A stretch of 64,000 nt of DNA from Tanypteryx hageni (GCA_028673005.1 CM054120.1:56170057-56234056); one strand, 5' to 3'; counted from the first letter of the stretch, positions 24,449-39,201 are shown. Translations and numbers: made by a program. The notes: generated from the sequence alone by a model not told the origin.

Positions 24449-27219
24449 TTATATTCCACGTAGAAAATGTTTAATCGGTTTAAACATTCCCTTCTTGCCG
24501 TTGTGTTCCACGTGATCTCTAAAGACCGCTTTATGGACACTTTCGTTGCCAATGTAGACACACATCGGATTTTCACCACATTGCCCTTGATAAAAAGGAA
24601 TTTATATTACAATGAAAATATCTTTTATAATTTCATGAATTAACTTAATTGTAAAGTAATTTCTTGCTTTTTAACTAACATCATTGTTAATAAAACAATC
24701 TAAAGACTAACATGAATATAATTACTGTTTATTCTACACAAAAGTATGCTGTTACTCGAAAAGTAAATTTATATGGATTGTATTCGAAAAGTCACACTCT
24801 ACTGGGTTTAGTAGGGGTGACATATTTTTCAGTCTTCTGTCTTGGCAAATTTCAAGGCCGTTCTATAGTGGAGATGAATTTATAAATTCATCTAGTGTGA
24901 ACATAAGCTTTAGAAACATAAAATTCTAATGTTTATTAATGCTATTTTATACTCTTAATGATATTATGACGAAGTCCGTTGCAATGTAAATTGCTTAGTG
25001 ATGAATGGATAGTAACTGTGAATTTCTGACATGTTCTAGATTCATAATGGAAACGACTCCTCCTACGTCTCCTGTCTTCCGCTGCCTCCTTCATTTCCCA
25101 ATCCTCGCATATTCCAAGATCTCTATTTTTCTACTTCTTCTTTTTCTTCCTTTAAACTTACATTCTAGTGGACCTCTTCAGATAAATTCTCTTGTTAGTA
25201 TGTTCTCTTTTCAATTAGATTTCGTTTGTTTCATGAACGGAAGATTATCCGGGCATAAATTAAATTGCCTGGATTACATTTTAGTCTCACTTACGTTCCC
25301 CTTGTTTTCCTGCTTGAGCCTTAAGTCAGTTTTTGAAGAGAACAGCTGCCTTCACCCAACTTGCATTCAAAATGTTATTCTATATCTAAGATTAATATGT
25401 TTAGCTGTATTTTCAAAGATTATTCATATCTTACTAACCTTTTATCTCAGAAGAGTTGCTAAGGCGTACAACAGCATCTCTTTGGTGTGAATGTACCGGT
25501 TTCTGTTATTTGTATCCTTCAGCGCCCCACAAATTCTTCTAAAACGTTAAATAGTGATTATGGCAATAGGTCAAAAGGCTTGGCTATTTAAAATTTCTGT
25601 CATTAACAGTGTAAGCTTTAATCATCATTGTATATCTTAAAAAAATAACAAACACGTTTTCTCCTTAAATTCTACTACAACATTACAGGAAATCCACCAA
25701 AATTTTCAAATACACTCACATTGGTATAATGGTTATCTTGTTACCTTGGTAATATACCTCGCGTTCCGCGAATTTTTCTGCGTCGCCTCGCGTCTCAAAG
25801 GTTACGTACAAAGTACCTTTGAATTCTGGGTTGCCAGTGAATTCGTTCTTAACATATACTCTCTGCAATAGAAGATGACAATTAGCATTATATTCCTGAA
25901 TTTTAATGCACAGAAAAAATAAATTCCATTGCAAACTAAATTTCCACCATGAAAGTTATATTTTTCAATACTAAAGTCTACGTCAGTAACAGAAATATAA
26001 GAAGCGTTACTTGAGGATGCATCACATTGAGTAGCATGCTATAATACGTTCTTTACAGATTTATTATTTAATTTTCGAAAAACTCGTCAAGTTTCAGGAA
26101 TGTTCTCAACAGTTTATAAAAATACTTGGTTAAAATTCAAAAAGTTAAATTAAATGCGATGAATGTTTAACTTCTATTCAATATTTAGCAAATTACTCAA
26201 GATCTTTCATGACCAAAAACCAAATAAAGTACATTTACCATGAATTGCGATCGAAAAATCGACAAAATCTAGTAAGTGGAATTTTTCAGATATAATGCAA
26301 ATCATTAGTTTTATTTTTTTGTCTTCTTAACTATCTTAGTGATACCATCATTTCGGCGATCGTATGTAGATGTAGCGAATCCATAACGATTTCTCCAAAT
26401 AATAATCGAATTATTACACTTACTTCTTCATTGGATTTTTAAATATCTTATAATGAAAATACGAAGTCGGGAGTTGGACGTAGGAATGCAGGAATAATTG
26501 ATGTTTTTTTTCTTATATTCAAAATAAATACTATATCTAATTAAGCTAGTAAATTGAAAAAATAACCCAAAAATATTGGAATTTGTTATTGTTCATTGAG
26601 GTAACGGGAGACAGTATTGACTTTAAACCAAATGTGCGGCGAGTTTTATAAGTTTCTTTCAAGCAGATATTATATTACATGTTTATCTTTATATTTATAC
26701 ATCGACAGTGTTTTCATTTAAATGGTTTTATAAAAGATGTAAATCGACACATAAACGGTCAGCATTGTTCTTAGTGGGTAAAGAAGGAATACATGGGGAT
26801 ATGGATGAAATAAAAAAAACTATTAAAAAGATACAAAATATGGTTGGGGTAACTGAGTTAACCCGCTTGGTAGAGGAAAGTTTAATGAGATAATTTCCGT
26901 TTGACTCAGGTTAGGTTTGGTGAATATGATGTTAAATACCTATTGGAGGGCGAACATTACCTGCAGATGAGGTTGCTGCACATTGGGGAAACATAGACTG
27001 AAATTCTTCCACATATTCATCTCTTTCTCTCATACTCATTTTGGTGAACCAAGCGCCTTGGCCGTTAATTTCGACAATGTCTACGCAAGCATCTTCACCT
27101 GAGTTTGCCTCTGTTCCAGACGAAATGTTCTCTCCGCACTTTTTGCAAAGCGTATTAACTGGAAATAGCATTAAGTGGGCAATAATTAATTTGAATATCG
27201 TGGTAGTGCATATTTTCAT
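24449..27219 (-). CDS. Secreted two-domain Cys protein, copy 10 (intact)
   Basis: Exon 1 is 26961-27219 and exon 2 is 24449-24585. It is the higher-order-repeat partner of copy 8 and has the same protein sequence in exon 1. The promoter is at 27252-27283 (TCAATG). Confidence 0.55.
25720..25862 (-). pseudogene. La-type RRM exon fragment, copy 9 (frame open)
   Basis: Open frame with intact splice sites. Confidence 0.55.
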
Positions 27220-27410
27220 ATTAAAACTCGACTGTAAGGAATTATAATGAACATTGAAAATAATTATTTACACCATATTTATGAGAAATCTGAGATCAAA
27301 ATTTTAACAGAGGAAAAGACGAGATGTACAGTACAAAGACCACCGCATAAAAAATTTTTACCAACTCAGGATCTCCTATTAACCACTCATGTCCAGTTCG
27401 ATCTGAGTGA

Positions 27411-30121
27411 TTATATTCCACGTAGAAAATGTTTAATCGGTTTAAACATTCCCTTCTTGCCGTTGTGTTCCACGTGATCTCTAAAGACCGCTTTATGGAC
27501 ACTTTCGTTGCCAATGTAGACACACATCGGATTTTCACCACATTGCCCTTGATAAAAAGGAATTTATATTACATTGAAAATATCTTTTATAATTTCATGA
27601 ATTAACTTAATTGTAAAGTAATTTCTTGCTTTTTAAATAACATCATTGTTAATAAAACAATCTAAAGACTAACAAGAATATAATTACTGTTTATTCTACA
27701 CAAAAGTATGCTGTTACTCGAAAAGTAAATGTATATGGATTGTATTCGAAAAGTCACACTCTACTGGGTTTAGTAGGGGTGACATATTTTTCAGTCTTCT
27801 GTCTTGGCAAATTTCAAGGCCGTTCTATAGTGGAGATGAATTTATAAATTCATCTAGTGTTAACATAAGCTTTAGAAACAGAAAATTCTAATGTTTATTA
27901 ATGCTATTTTATATTCTTAATGCTATTATGACGAAGTCCGTTGCAATGTAAATTGCTTAGTGATGAATGGATAGTAACTGTGAATTTCTGACATGTTCTA
28001 GATTCATAATGGAAACGACTCCTCCTACGTCTCCTGTCTTCCGCTGCCTCCTTCATTTCCCAATCCTCGCATATTCCAAGATCTCTATTTTTCTACTTCT
28101 TCTTTTTCTTCCTTTAAACTTACATTCTAGTGGACCTCTTCAGATAAATTCTCTTGTTAGTATGTTCTCTTTTCAATTAGATTTCGTTTGTTTCATGAAC
28201 GGAAGATTATCCGGGCATAAATTAAATTGCCTGGATTACATTTTAGTCTCACTTACGTTCCCCTTGTTTTCCTGCTTGAGCCTTAAGTCAGTTTTTGAAG
28301 AGAACAGCTGCCTTCACCCAACTTGCATTCAAAATGTTATTCTATATCTAAGATTAATATGTTTAGCTGTATTTTCAAAGATTATTCATATCTTACTAAC
28401 CTTTTATCTCAGAAGAGTTGCTAAGGCGTACAACAGCATCTTTTTGGTGTGAATGTACCGGTTTCTGTTATTTGTATCCTTCAGCGCCCCACAAATTCTT
28501 CTAAAATGTTAAATAGTGATTATGGCAATAGGTCAAAAGGCTTGGCTATTTAAAATTTCTGTCATTAACAGTGTACTACAACATTACAGGAAATCCACCA
28601 AAATTTTCAAATACACTCACATTGGTATAATGGTTATCTTGTTACCTTGGTAATATACCTCGCGTTCCGCGAATTTTTCTGCGTCGCCTCGCGTCTCAAA
28701 GGTTACGTACAAAGTACCTTTGAATTCTGGGTTGCCAGTGAATTCGTTCTTAACATATACTCTCTGCAATAGAAGATGACAATTAGCATGATATTCCTGA
28801 ATTTTAATGCACAGAAAAAATAAATTCCATTGCAAACTAAATTTCCACCATGAAAGTTATATTTTTCAATACTAAAGTCTACGTCAGTAACAGAAATATA
28901 AGAAGCGTTACTTGAGGATGCATCACATTGAGTAGCATGCTATAATACGTTCTTTACAGATTTATTATTTAATTTTCGAAAAACTCGTCAAGTTTGAGGA
29001 ATGTTCTCAACAGTTTATAAAAATACTTGGATAAAATTCAAAAAATTAAATTAAACGCGATGAATGTTTATTTTCTATTCAATATTTAGCAAATTACTCA
29101 AGATCTTTCATGAACAAAAATCAAATAAAGTACATTTACCATGAATTACGATCGAAAAATCGACAAAATCTAGTAAGTGGAATTTTTCAGATATAATGCA
29201 AGTCATTAGTTTTATTTTTTTGTCTTCTTAACCATCTTAGTGATACCATTATTTCGGCGATCGTATGTAGATGTAGCGAATCCATAACGATTTCTCCAAA
29301 TAATAATCGAATTATTACTATTACTTCTTCATTGGATTTTTAAATATCTTATAATGAAAATACGAAGTCGGGAGTTGGACGTAGGAATGCAGGATTAATT
29401 GAAGTTTTTTTTCTTATAGTCAAAATAAATACTATATCTAATTAAGATTGTAAATTGACAAAATAACCCAAAAATATTGGAATTTGTTATTGTTCATTTA
29501 GGTAACGGGAGACAGTATTGACTTTAAACCAAATGTGCGGCGAGTTTTATAAGTTTCTTTCAAGCAGATATTATATTACATGTTTATCTTTATATTTATA
29601 CATCGACAGTGTTTTCATTTAAAATGGTTCTAAAAAAGATGTAAATCGACACATAAACGGTCAGCATTGTTCTTAGTGGGTAAAGAAGGAATACATGGGG
29701 ATATGGATGAAATAAAAAAAACTATTAAAAAGATACAAAATATGGTTGGGGTAACTGAGTTAACCCGCTTGGTAGAGAAAAGTTTAATGAGATAATTTCC
29801 GTTTGACTCAGGTTAGGTTTGGTGAATATGATGTTAAATACCTATTGGAGGGCGAACATAACCTGCAGATGAGGTTGCTGCATATTGGGGAAACATAGAC
29901 TGAAATTCTTCCACATATTCATCTCTTTCTCTCATACTCATTTTGGTGAACCAAGCGCCTTGGCCGTTAATTTCGACAATGGCTACGCAAGCATCTTCAC
30001 CTGAGTTTGCCTCTGTTCCAGACGAAATGTTCTCTCCGCACTTTTTGCAAAGCGTATCAACTGGAAATAGCATTAAGTGGGCAATAATTAATTTGAATAT
30101 CGTGGTAGTGCATATTTTCAT
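27411..30121 (-). CDS. Secreted Cys-domain gene, copy 11 (C80Y)
   Basis: Exon 1 is 29863-30121 and exon 2 is 27411-27547. Cys80 is Tyr, removing one of the six predicted mature cysteines. The donor is CAG|GTTATG, weaker than in other copies. It has M17 but D22 and A47, so it lies between two blocks. The intron has the 61-bp deletion (28575/28576). The promoter is at 30154-30185. Confidence 0.5.
28621..28763 (-). pseudogene. La-type RRM exon fragment, copy 10 (frame open)
   Basis: Open frame with intact splice sites. Confidence 0.55.
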
Positions 30122-30313
30122 ATTAAAACTCGACTGTAAGGAATTATAATGAACACTGAAAATAATTATTTACACCATATTTATGAGAAATCTGAGATCA
30201 AAATTTTAACAGAGGAAAAGACGAGATGTACAGTACAAAGACTAACGCATAAAGAAAATATTACCAAGTCAGCATCTCCTATAAACCACACATGTCCAGT
30301 TCGATCTGAGTGA

Positions 30314-33084
30314 TTATATTCCACGTAGAAAATGTTTAATCGGTTTAAACATTCCCTTCTTGCCGTTGTGTTCCACATGATCTCTAAAGACCGCTTTATG
30401 GACACTTTCGTTGCCAATGTAGACACACATCGGATTTTCACCACATTGCCCTTGATAAAAAGGAATTTATATTACAATGAAAATATCTTTTCGAATTTCA
30501 TGAATTATATTAATTGTAAAATATTTTCTTGCTTTTTAACTAACATCATAGTTAATAAAACAATCTAAAGACTAACATGTATATAATTACTGTTTATTCT
30601 ACACAAAAGTATGCTGTTACTCGAAAAGTAAATTTAAATGTATTGTATTCGAAAAGTCACACTCTACTGGGTTTAGTAGGGGTGACATATTTTTCAGTCT
30701 TCTGTCTTGGCAAATTTCAAGGCCGTTCTATAGTGGAGATGAATTTATAAATTCATCTAGTGTTAACATAAGCTTTAGAAACAGAAAATTCTAATGTTTA
30801 TTAATGCTATTTTATATTCTTAATGATATTATGACGAAGTCCGTTGCAATGTAAATTGCTTAGTGATGAATGGATAGTAACTGTGAATTTCTGACATGTT
30901 CTAGATTCATACTGGAAACGACTCCTCCTACGTCTCCTGTCTTCCGCTGCCTCCTTCATTTCCCAATCCTCGCATATTCCAAGATCTCTATTTTTCTACT
31001 TCTTCTTTTTCTTCTTTTGATCTTACCTTCCAGTGGACCTCTTCAGGTAAATTCTCTTGTTAGTATGTTCTCTTTTCAATTAGATTTCGTTTGTTTCATG
31101 AACGAAAGATTATCCGGGCATAAATTAAATTGCCTGGATTACATTTTAGTCTCACTTACGTTCCCCTTGTTTTGCTGCTTGAGCCTTAAGTCAGTTTTTG
31201 AAGAGAACAGCTTCCTTCACCCAACTTGCATTCAAAATGTTATTCTATATCTAAGATTAATATGTTTAGCTGTATTTTCATAGATTATTCATATCTTACT
31301 AACCTTTTTTCTCAGAAGAGTTGCTAAGGCGTACAACAGCATCTCTTTGGTGTGAATGTACCTGTTTCTGTTATTTGTATCCTTCAGCGCCCCACAAATT
31401 CTTCTAAAACGTTAAATAGTGATTATGGCAATAGGTCAAAAGGCTTGGCTATTTAAAATTTCTGTCATTAACAGTGTAAGCTTTAGTCATCATTGTATAT
31501 CTTAAAAAAATAACAAATACGTTTTCTCCTTAAATTCTACTACAACATTACAGGAAATCCACCAAAATTTTCAAATACACTCACATTGGTATAATGGTTA
31601 TCTTGTTACCTTGGTAATATACCTCGCGTTCCGCGAATTTTTCTGCGTCGCCTCGCGTCTCAAAGGATACGTACAAAGTACCTTTGAATTCTGGGTTGCC
31701 AGTGAATTCGTTCTTAACATATACTCTCTGCAATAGAAGATGACAATTAGCATTATATGCCTTAATTTTAATACACAGAAAAAATAAATTCCATTGCAAA
31801 CTCAATTTCCAGCATGAAAGATATATTTTTCAATACTAAAGTCTACGTCAGTCACAGAAATATAAGAAGCGTTAGTTGAGGATGCATCACATTGAGTAGC
31901 ATGCTATAATACGTTCTTTACAGATTTATTATTTAATTTTCGAAAAACTCGTCAAGTTTGAGGATAGTTCTTAACAGTTTATAAAAATACTTGGATAAAA
32001 TTCAAAAAATTAAATTAAACGCGATGAATGTTTAACTTCTATTCAATATTAAGCAAATTACTCAAGATCTTTCATGACCAAAAACCAGCTAAACTACATT
32101 TACCATGAATTACGATCGAAAAATCGACAAAATCTAGTAAGTGGAATTTTTCAGATATAATGCAAGTCATTAGTTTTATTTATTTGTCTTCTTAACTATC
32201 TTAGTGATACCATTATTTCGGCGATCGTATGTAGATGTAGCGAATCCATAACGATTTCTCCAAATAATAATCGAATTATTACACTTACTTCTTCATTGGA
32301 TTTTTAAATATCTTGTAATGAAAATACGAAGTCGGGAGTTGGACGTAGGAATGCAGGAATAATTGATGTTTTTTTTCTTATATTAAAAATAAATACTATA
32401 TCTAATTAAGCTAGTAAATTGAAAAAATAACCCAAAAATATTGGAATTTGTTATTGTTCATTGAGGTAACGGGAGACAGTATTGACTTTAAACCAAATGT
32501 GCGGCGAGTTTTATAAGTTTCTTTCAAGCAGATATTATATTACATGTTTATCTTTATATTTATACATCGACAGTGTTTTCATTTAAATGGTTTTAAAAAA
32601 GATGTAAATCGACACATAAACGGTCAGCATTGTTCTTAGTGGGTAAAGAAGGAATACATGGGGATATGGATGAAATAAAAAAAACTATTAAAAAGATACA
32701 AAATATGGTTGGGGTAACTGAGTTAACCCGCTTGGTAGAGGAAAGTTTAATGAGATAATTTCCGTTTGACTCAGGTTATGTTTGGTGAATATGATGTTAA
32801 ATACCTATTGGAGGGCGAACATTACCTGCAGATGAGGTTGCTGTACATTGGGGAAACATAGACTGAAATTCTTCCACATATTCATCTCTTTCTCTCATAC
32901 TCATTTTGGTGAACCAAGCGCCTTGGCCGTTAATTTCGACAATGGCTACGCAAGCATCTTCACCTGAGTTTGCCTCTGTTCCAGACGAAATGCTCTCTCC
33001 GCACTTTTTGCAAAGCGTATTAACTGGAAATAGCAGTAAGTGGGCAATAATTAATTTGAATATCGTGGTAGTGCATATTTTCAT
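30314..33084 (-). CDS. Secreted two-domain Cys protein, copy 12 (A81T)
   Basis: Exon 1 is 32826-33084 and exon 2 is 30314-30450. It starts the third block (L17, N22, S31, A47) and has A81T. From here on H111 uses CAT instead of CAC. The promoter at 33117-33148 has the altered box ATAAGTA. Confidence 0.55.
31585..31727 (-). pseudogene. La-type RRM exon fragment, copy 11 (frame open)
   Basis: Open frame with Thr to Ser in the TLYVTF strand. Confidence 0.55.
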
Positions 33085-33276
33085 ATTAAAACTCGACTGT
33101 AAGGAATTATAATGAACACTGAAAATAATTATTTACACCATACTTATGAGAAATCTGAGATCAAAATTTTAACAGAGGAAAAGACGAGATGTACAGTACA
33201 AAGACAAACGCATAAAGAAAATTTTACCAAGTCAGCATCTCCTATAAACCACACATGTCCAGTTCGATCTGAGTGA

Positions 33277-36047
33277 TTATATTCCACGTAGAAAATGTTT
33301 AATCGGTTTAAACATTCCCTTCTTGCCGTTGTGTTCCACATGATCTCTAAAGACCGCTTTATGGACACTTTCGTTGCCAATGTAGACACACATCGGATTT
33401 TCACCACATTGCCCTTGATAAAAAGGAATTTATATTACAATGAAAATATCTTTTCGAATTTCATGAATTATATTAATTGTAAAATATTTTCTTGCTTTTT
33501 GACTAACATCATAGTTAATAAAACAATCTAAAGACTAACATGAATATAATTACTGTTTATTCCACACAAAAGTATGCTGTTACTCGAAAAGTAAATTTAA
33601 ATGTATTGTATTCGAAAAGTCACACTCTACTGGGTTTAGTAGGGGTGACATATTTTTCAGTCTTCTGTCTTGGCAAATTTCAAGGCCGTTCTATAGTGGA
33701 GATGAATTTATAAATTCATCTAGTGTTAACATAAGCTTTAGAAACAGAAAATTCTAATGTTTATTAATGCTATTTTATATTCTTAATGATATTATGACGA
33801 AGTCCGTTGCAATGTAAATTGCTTAGTGATGAATGGATAGTAACTGTGAATTTCTGACATGTTCTAGATTCATACTGGAAACGACTCCTCCTACGTCTCC
33901 TGTCTTCCGCTGCCTCCTTCATTTCCCAATCCTCGCATATTCCAAGATCTCTATTTTTCTACTTCTTCTTTTTCTTCTTTTGATCTTACCTTCCAGTGGA
34001 CCTCTTCAGATAAATTCTCTTGTTAGTATGTTCTCTTTTCAATTAGATTTCGTTTGTTTCATGAACGGAAGATTATCCGGGCATAAATTAAATTGCCTGG
34101 ATTACATTTTAGTCTCACTTACGTTCCCCTTGTTTTGCTGCTTGAGCCTTAAGTCAGTTTTTGAAGAGAACAGCTGCCTTCACCCAACTTGCATTCAAAA
34201 TGTTATTCTATATCTAAGATTAATATGTTTAGCTGTATTTTCATAGATTATTCATATCTTACTAACCTTTTTTCTCAGAAGAGTTGCTAAGGCGTACAAC
34301 AGCATCTCTTTGGTGTGAATGTACCTGTTTCTGTTATTTGTATCCTTCAGCGCCCCACAAATTCTTCTAAAACGTTAAATAGTGATTATGGCAATAGGTC
34401 AAAAGGCTTGGCTATTTAAAATTTCTGTCATTAACAGTGTAAGCTTTAATCATCATTGTATATCTTAAAAAAATAACAAATACGTTTTCTCCTTAAATTC
34501 TACTACAACATTACAGGAAATCCACCAAAATTTTCAAATACACTCACATTGGTATAATGGTTATCTTGTTACCTTGGTAATATACCTCGCGTTCCGCGAA
34601 TTTTTCTGCGTCGCCTCGCGTCTCAAAGGTTACGTACAAAGTACCTTTGAATTCTGGGTTGCCAGTGAATTCGTTCTTAACATATACTCTCTGCAATAGA
34701 AGATGACAATTAGCATTATATGCCTTAATTTTAATACACAGAAAAAATAAATTCCATTGCAAACTCAATTTCCAGCATGAAAGTTATATTTTTCAATACT
34801 AAAGTCTACGTCAGTCACAGAAATATAAGAAGCGTTAGTTGAGGATGCATCACATTGAGTAGCATGCTATAATACGTTCTTTACAGATTTATTATTTAAT
34901 TTTCGAAAAACTCGTCAAGTTTGAGGATAGTTCTTAACTGTTTATAAAAATACTTGGATAAAATTCAAAAAATTAAATTAAACGCGATGAATGTTTAACT
35001 TCTATTCAATATTAAGCAAATTACTCAAGATCTTTCATGACCAAAAACCAGCTAAACTACATTTACCATGAATTACGATCGAAAAATCGACAAAATCTAG
35101 TAAGTGGAATTTTTCAGATATAATGCAAGTCATTAGTTTTATTTATTTGTCTTCTTAACCTTCTTAGTGATACCATTATTTCGGCGATCGTATGTAGATG
35201 TAGCGAATCCATAACGATTTCTCCAAATAATAATCGAATTATTACACTTACTTCTTCATTGGATTTTTAAATATCTTGTAATGAAAATACGAAGTCGGGA
35301 GTTGGACGTAGGAATGCAGGAATAATTGATGTTTTTTTTCTTATATTAAAAATAAATACTATATCTAATTAAGCTAGTAAATTGAAAAAATAACCCAAAA
35401 ATATTGGAATTTGTTATTGTTCATTGAGGTAACGGGAGACAGTATTGACTTTAAACCAAATGTGCGGCGAGTTTTATAAGTTTCTTTCAAGCAGATATTA
35501 TATTACATGTTTATCTTTATATTTATACATCGACAGTGTTTTCATTTAAATGGTTTTAAAAAAGATGTAAATCGACACATAAACGGTCAGCATTGTTCTT
35601 AGTGGGTAAAGAAGGAATACATGGGGATATGGATGAAATAAAAAAAACTATTAAAAAGATACAAAATATGGTTGGGGTAACTGAGTTAACCCGCTTGGTA
35701 GAGGAAAGTTTAATGAGATAATTTCCGTTTGACTCAGGTTATGTTTGGTGAATATGATGTTAAATACCTATTGGAGGGCGAACATTACCTGCAGATGAGG
35801 TTGCTGCACATTGGGGAAACATAGACTGAAATTCTTCCACATATTCATCTCTTTCTCTCATACTCATTTTGGTGAACCAAGCGCCTTGGCCGTTAATTTC
35901 GACAATGGCTACGCAAGCATCTTCACCTGAGTTTGCCTCTGTTCCAGACGAAATGCTCTCTCCGCACTTTTTGCAAAGCGTATTAACTGGAAATAGCAGT
36001 AAGTGGGCAATAATTAATTTGAATATCGTGGTAGTGCATATTTTCAT
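33277..36047 (-). CDS. Secreted two-domain Cys protein, copy 13 (intact)
   Basis: Exon 1 is 35789-36047 and exon 2 is 33277-33413. Block residues are N22 and S31, and all codons are open. The promoter is at 36080-36111 with the unaltered ATAAATA box. Confidence 0.55.
34548..34690 (-). pseudogene. La-type RRM exon fragment, copy 12 (frame open)
   Basis: Open frame with intact splice sites. Confidence 0.55.
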
Positions 36048-36238
36048 ATTAAAACTCGACTGTAAGGAATTATAATGAACACTGAAAATAATTATTTACA
36101 CCATATTTATGAGAAATCTGAGATCAAAATTTTAACAGAGGAAAAGACGAGATGTACAGTACAAAGACAAACGCATAAAAAAATTTTACCAAGTCAGCAT
36201 CTCCTATAAACCACACATGTCCAGTTCGATCTGAGTGA

Positions 36239-39009
36239 TTATATTCCACGTAGAAAATGTTTAATCGGTTTAAACATTCCCTTCTTGCCGTTGTGTTCCA
36301 CATGATCTCTAAAGACCGCTTTATGGACACTTTCGTTGCCAATGTAGACACACATCGGATTTTCACCACATTGCCCTTGATAAAAAGGAATTTATATTAC
36401 AATGAAAATATCTTTTCGAATTTCATGAATTATATTAATTGTAAAATATTTTCTTGCTTTTTGACTAACATCATAGTTAATAAAACAATCTAAAGACTAA
36501 CATGAATATAATTACTGTTTATTCTACACAAAAGTATGCTGTTACTCGAAAAGTAAATTTAAATGTATTGTATTCGAAAAGTCACACTCTACTGGGTTTA
36601 GTAGGGGTGACATATTTTTCAGTCTTCTGTCTTGGCAAATTTCAAGGCCGTTCTATAGTGGAGATGAATTTATAAATTCATCTAGTGTTAACATAAGCTT
36701 TAGAAACAGAAAATTCTAATGTTTATTAATGCTATTTTATATTCCTTATGATATTATGACGAAGTCCGTTGCAATGTAAATTGCTTAGTGATGAATGGAT
36801 AGTAACTGTGAATTTCTGACATGTTCTAGATTCATACTGGAAACGACTCCTCCTACGTCTCCTGTCTTCCGCTGCCTCCTTCATTTCCCAATCCTCGCAT
36901 ATTCCAAGATCTCTATTTTTCTACTTCTTCTTTTTCTTCTTTTGATCTTACCTTCCAGTGGACCTCTTCAGATAAATTCTCTTGTTAGTATGTTCTCTTT
37001 TCAATTAGATTTCGTTTGTTTCATGAACGGAAGATTATCCGGGCATAAATTAAATTGCCTGGATTACATTTTAGTCTCACTTACGTTCCCCTTGTTTTGC
37101 TGCTTGAGCCTTAAGTCAGTTTTTGAAGAGAACAGCTGCCTTCACCCAACTTGCATTCAAAATGTTATTCTATATCTAAGATTAATATGTTTAGCTGTAT
37201 TTTCATAGATTATTCATATCTTACTAACCTTTTTTCTCAGAAGAGTTGCTAAGGCGTACAACAGCATCTCTTTGGTGTGAATGTACCTGTTTCTGTTATT
37301 TGTATCCTTCAGCGCCCCTACAAATTCTTCTAAAACGTTAAATAGTGATTATTGCAATAGGTCAAAAGGCTTGGCTATTTAAAATTTCTGTCATTAACAG
37401 TGTAAGCTTTAATCATCATTGTATATCTTAAAAAAATAACAAATACGTTTTCTCCTTAAATTCTACTACAACATTACAGGAAATCCACCAAAATTTTCAA
37501 ATACACTCTCATTGGTATAATGGTTATCTTGTTACCTTGGTAATATACCTCGCGTTCCGCGAATTTTTCTGCGTCGCCTCGCGTCTCAAAGGTTACCTAC
37601 AAAGTACCTTTGAATTCTGGGTTGCCAGTGAATTCGTTCTTAACATATACTCTCTGCAATAGAAGATGACAATTAGCATTATATGCCTTAATTTTAATAC
37701 ACAGAAAAAATAAATTCCATTGCAAACTAAATTTCCAGCATGAAAGTTATATTTTTCAATACTAAAGTCTACGTCATTCACAGAAATATAAGAAGCGTTA
37801 GTTGAGGATGCATCACATTGAGTAGCATGCTATAATACGTTCTTTACAGATTTATTATTTAATTTTCGAAAAACTCGTCAAGTTTGAGGATAGTTCTTAA
37901 CAGTTTATAAAAATACTTGGATAAAATTAAAAAAATTAAATTAAACGCGATGAATGTTTAACTTCTATTCAATATTAAGCAAATTACTCAAGATCTTTCA
38001 TGACCAAAAACCAGCTAAACTACATTTACCATGAATTACGATCGAAAAATCGACAAAATCTAGTAAGTGGAATTTTTCAGATATAATGCAAGTATTAGTT
38101 TTATTTATTTGTCTTCTTAACTATCTTAGTGATACCATTATTTCGGCGATCGTATGTAGATGTAGCGAATCCATAACGATTTCTCCAAATAATAATCGAA
38201 TTATTACACTTACTTCTTCATTGGATTTTTAAATATCTTGTAATGAAAATACGAAGTCGGGAGTTGGACGTAGGAATGCAGGAATAATTGATGTTTTTTT
38301 TCTTATATTAAAAATAAATACTATATCTAATTAAGCTAGTAAATTGAAAAAATAACCCAAAAATATTGGAATTTGTTATTGTTCATTGAGGTAACGGGAG
38401 ACAGTATTGACTTTAAACCAAATGTGCGGCGAGTTTTATAAGTTTCTTTCAAGCAGATATTATATTACATGTTTATCTTTATATTTATACATCGACAGTG
38501 TTTTCATTTAAATGGTTTTAAAAAAGATGTAAATCGACACATAAACGGTCAGCATTGTTCTTAGTGGGTAAAGAAGGAATACATGGGGATATGGATGAAA
38601 TAAAAAAAACTATTAAAAAGATACAAAATATGGTTGGGGTAACTGAGTTAACCCGCTTGGTAGAGGAAAGTTTAATGAGATAATTTCCGTTTGACTCAGG
38701 TTATGTTTGGTGAATATGATGTTAAATACCTATTGGAGGGCGAACATTACCTGCAGATGAGGTTGCTGCACATTGGGGAAACATAGACTGAAATTCTTCC
38801 ACATATTCATCTCTTTCTCTCATACTCATTTTGGTGAACCAAGCGCCTTGGCCGTTAATTTCGACAATGGCTACGCAAGCATCTTCACCTGAGTTTGCCT
38901 CTGTTCCAGACGAAATGCTCTCTCCGCACTTTTTGCAAAGCGTATTAACTGGAAATAGCAGTAAGTGGGCAATAATTAATTTGAATATCGTGGTAGTGCA
39001 TATTTTCAT
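36239..39009 (-). CDS. Secreted two-domain Cys protein, copy 14 (intact)
   Basis: Exon 1 is 38751-39009 and exon 2 is 36239-36375. It has N22 and S31. The promoter at 39042-39073 carries ATAAGTA. Confidence 0.55.
37511..37653 (-). pseudogene. La-type RRM exon fragment, copy 13 (nonsense and broken donor)
   Basis: The RNP1-strand Tyr codon is TAG (37597-37599). The donor GTGAGT has become GAGAGT (37505-37510), so this copy is defective in both frame and splicing. Confidence 0.65.
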
Positions 39010-39201
39010 ATTAAAACTCGACTGTAAGGAATTATAATGAACACTGAAAATAATTATTTACACCATACTTATGAGAAATCTGAGATCAAAATTTTAACAG
39101 AGGAAAAGACGAGATGTACAGTACAAAGACAAACGCATAAAGAAAATTTTACCAAGTCAGCATCTCCTATAAACCACACATGTCCAGTTCGATCTGAGTG
39201 A

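Larger units (their letters stand above)
15840..27540. repeat. Higher-order repeat: two tandem copies of a 5,864-bp two-unit block
   Basis: The short-long unit pair at ~15.84-21.69 kb recurs at ~21.70-27.54 kb. Private variants reappear at +5864: ATCCTTAT-type change at ~17560/23424, AAACATAAAATTC at ~19050/24914, ACCATCATTTCGG at ~20481/26345 and TTTTATAAAAGATG at ~20862/26726. The few differences include one base at ~21010/26874. This implies a recent duplication of a dimer by unequal exchange. Outer edges are approximate. Confidence 0.8.
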
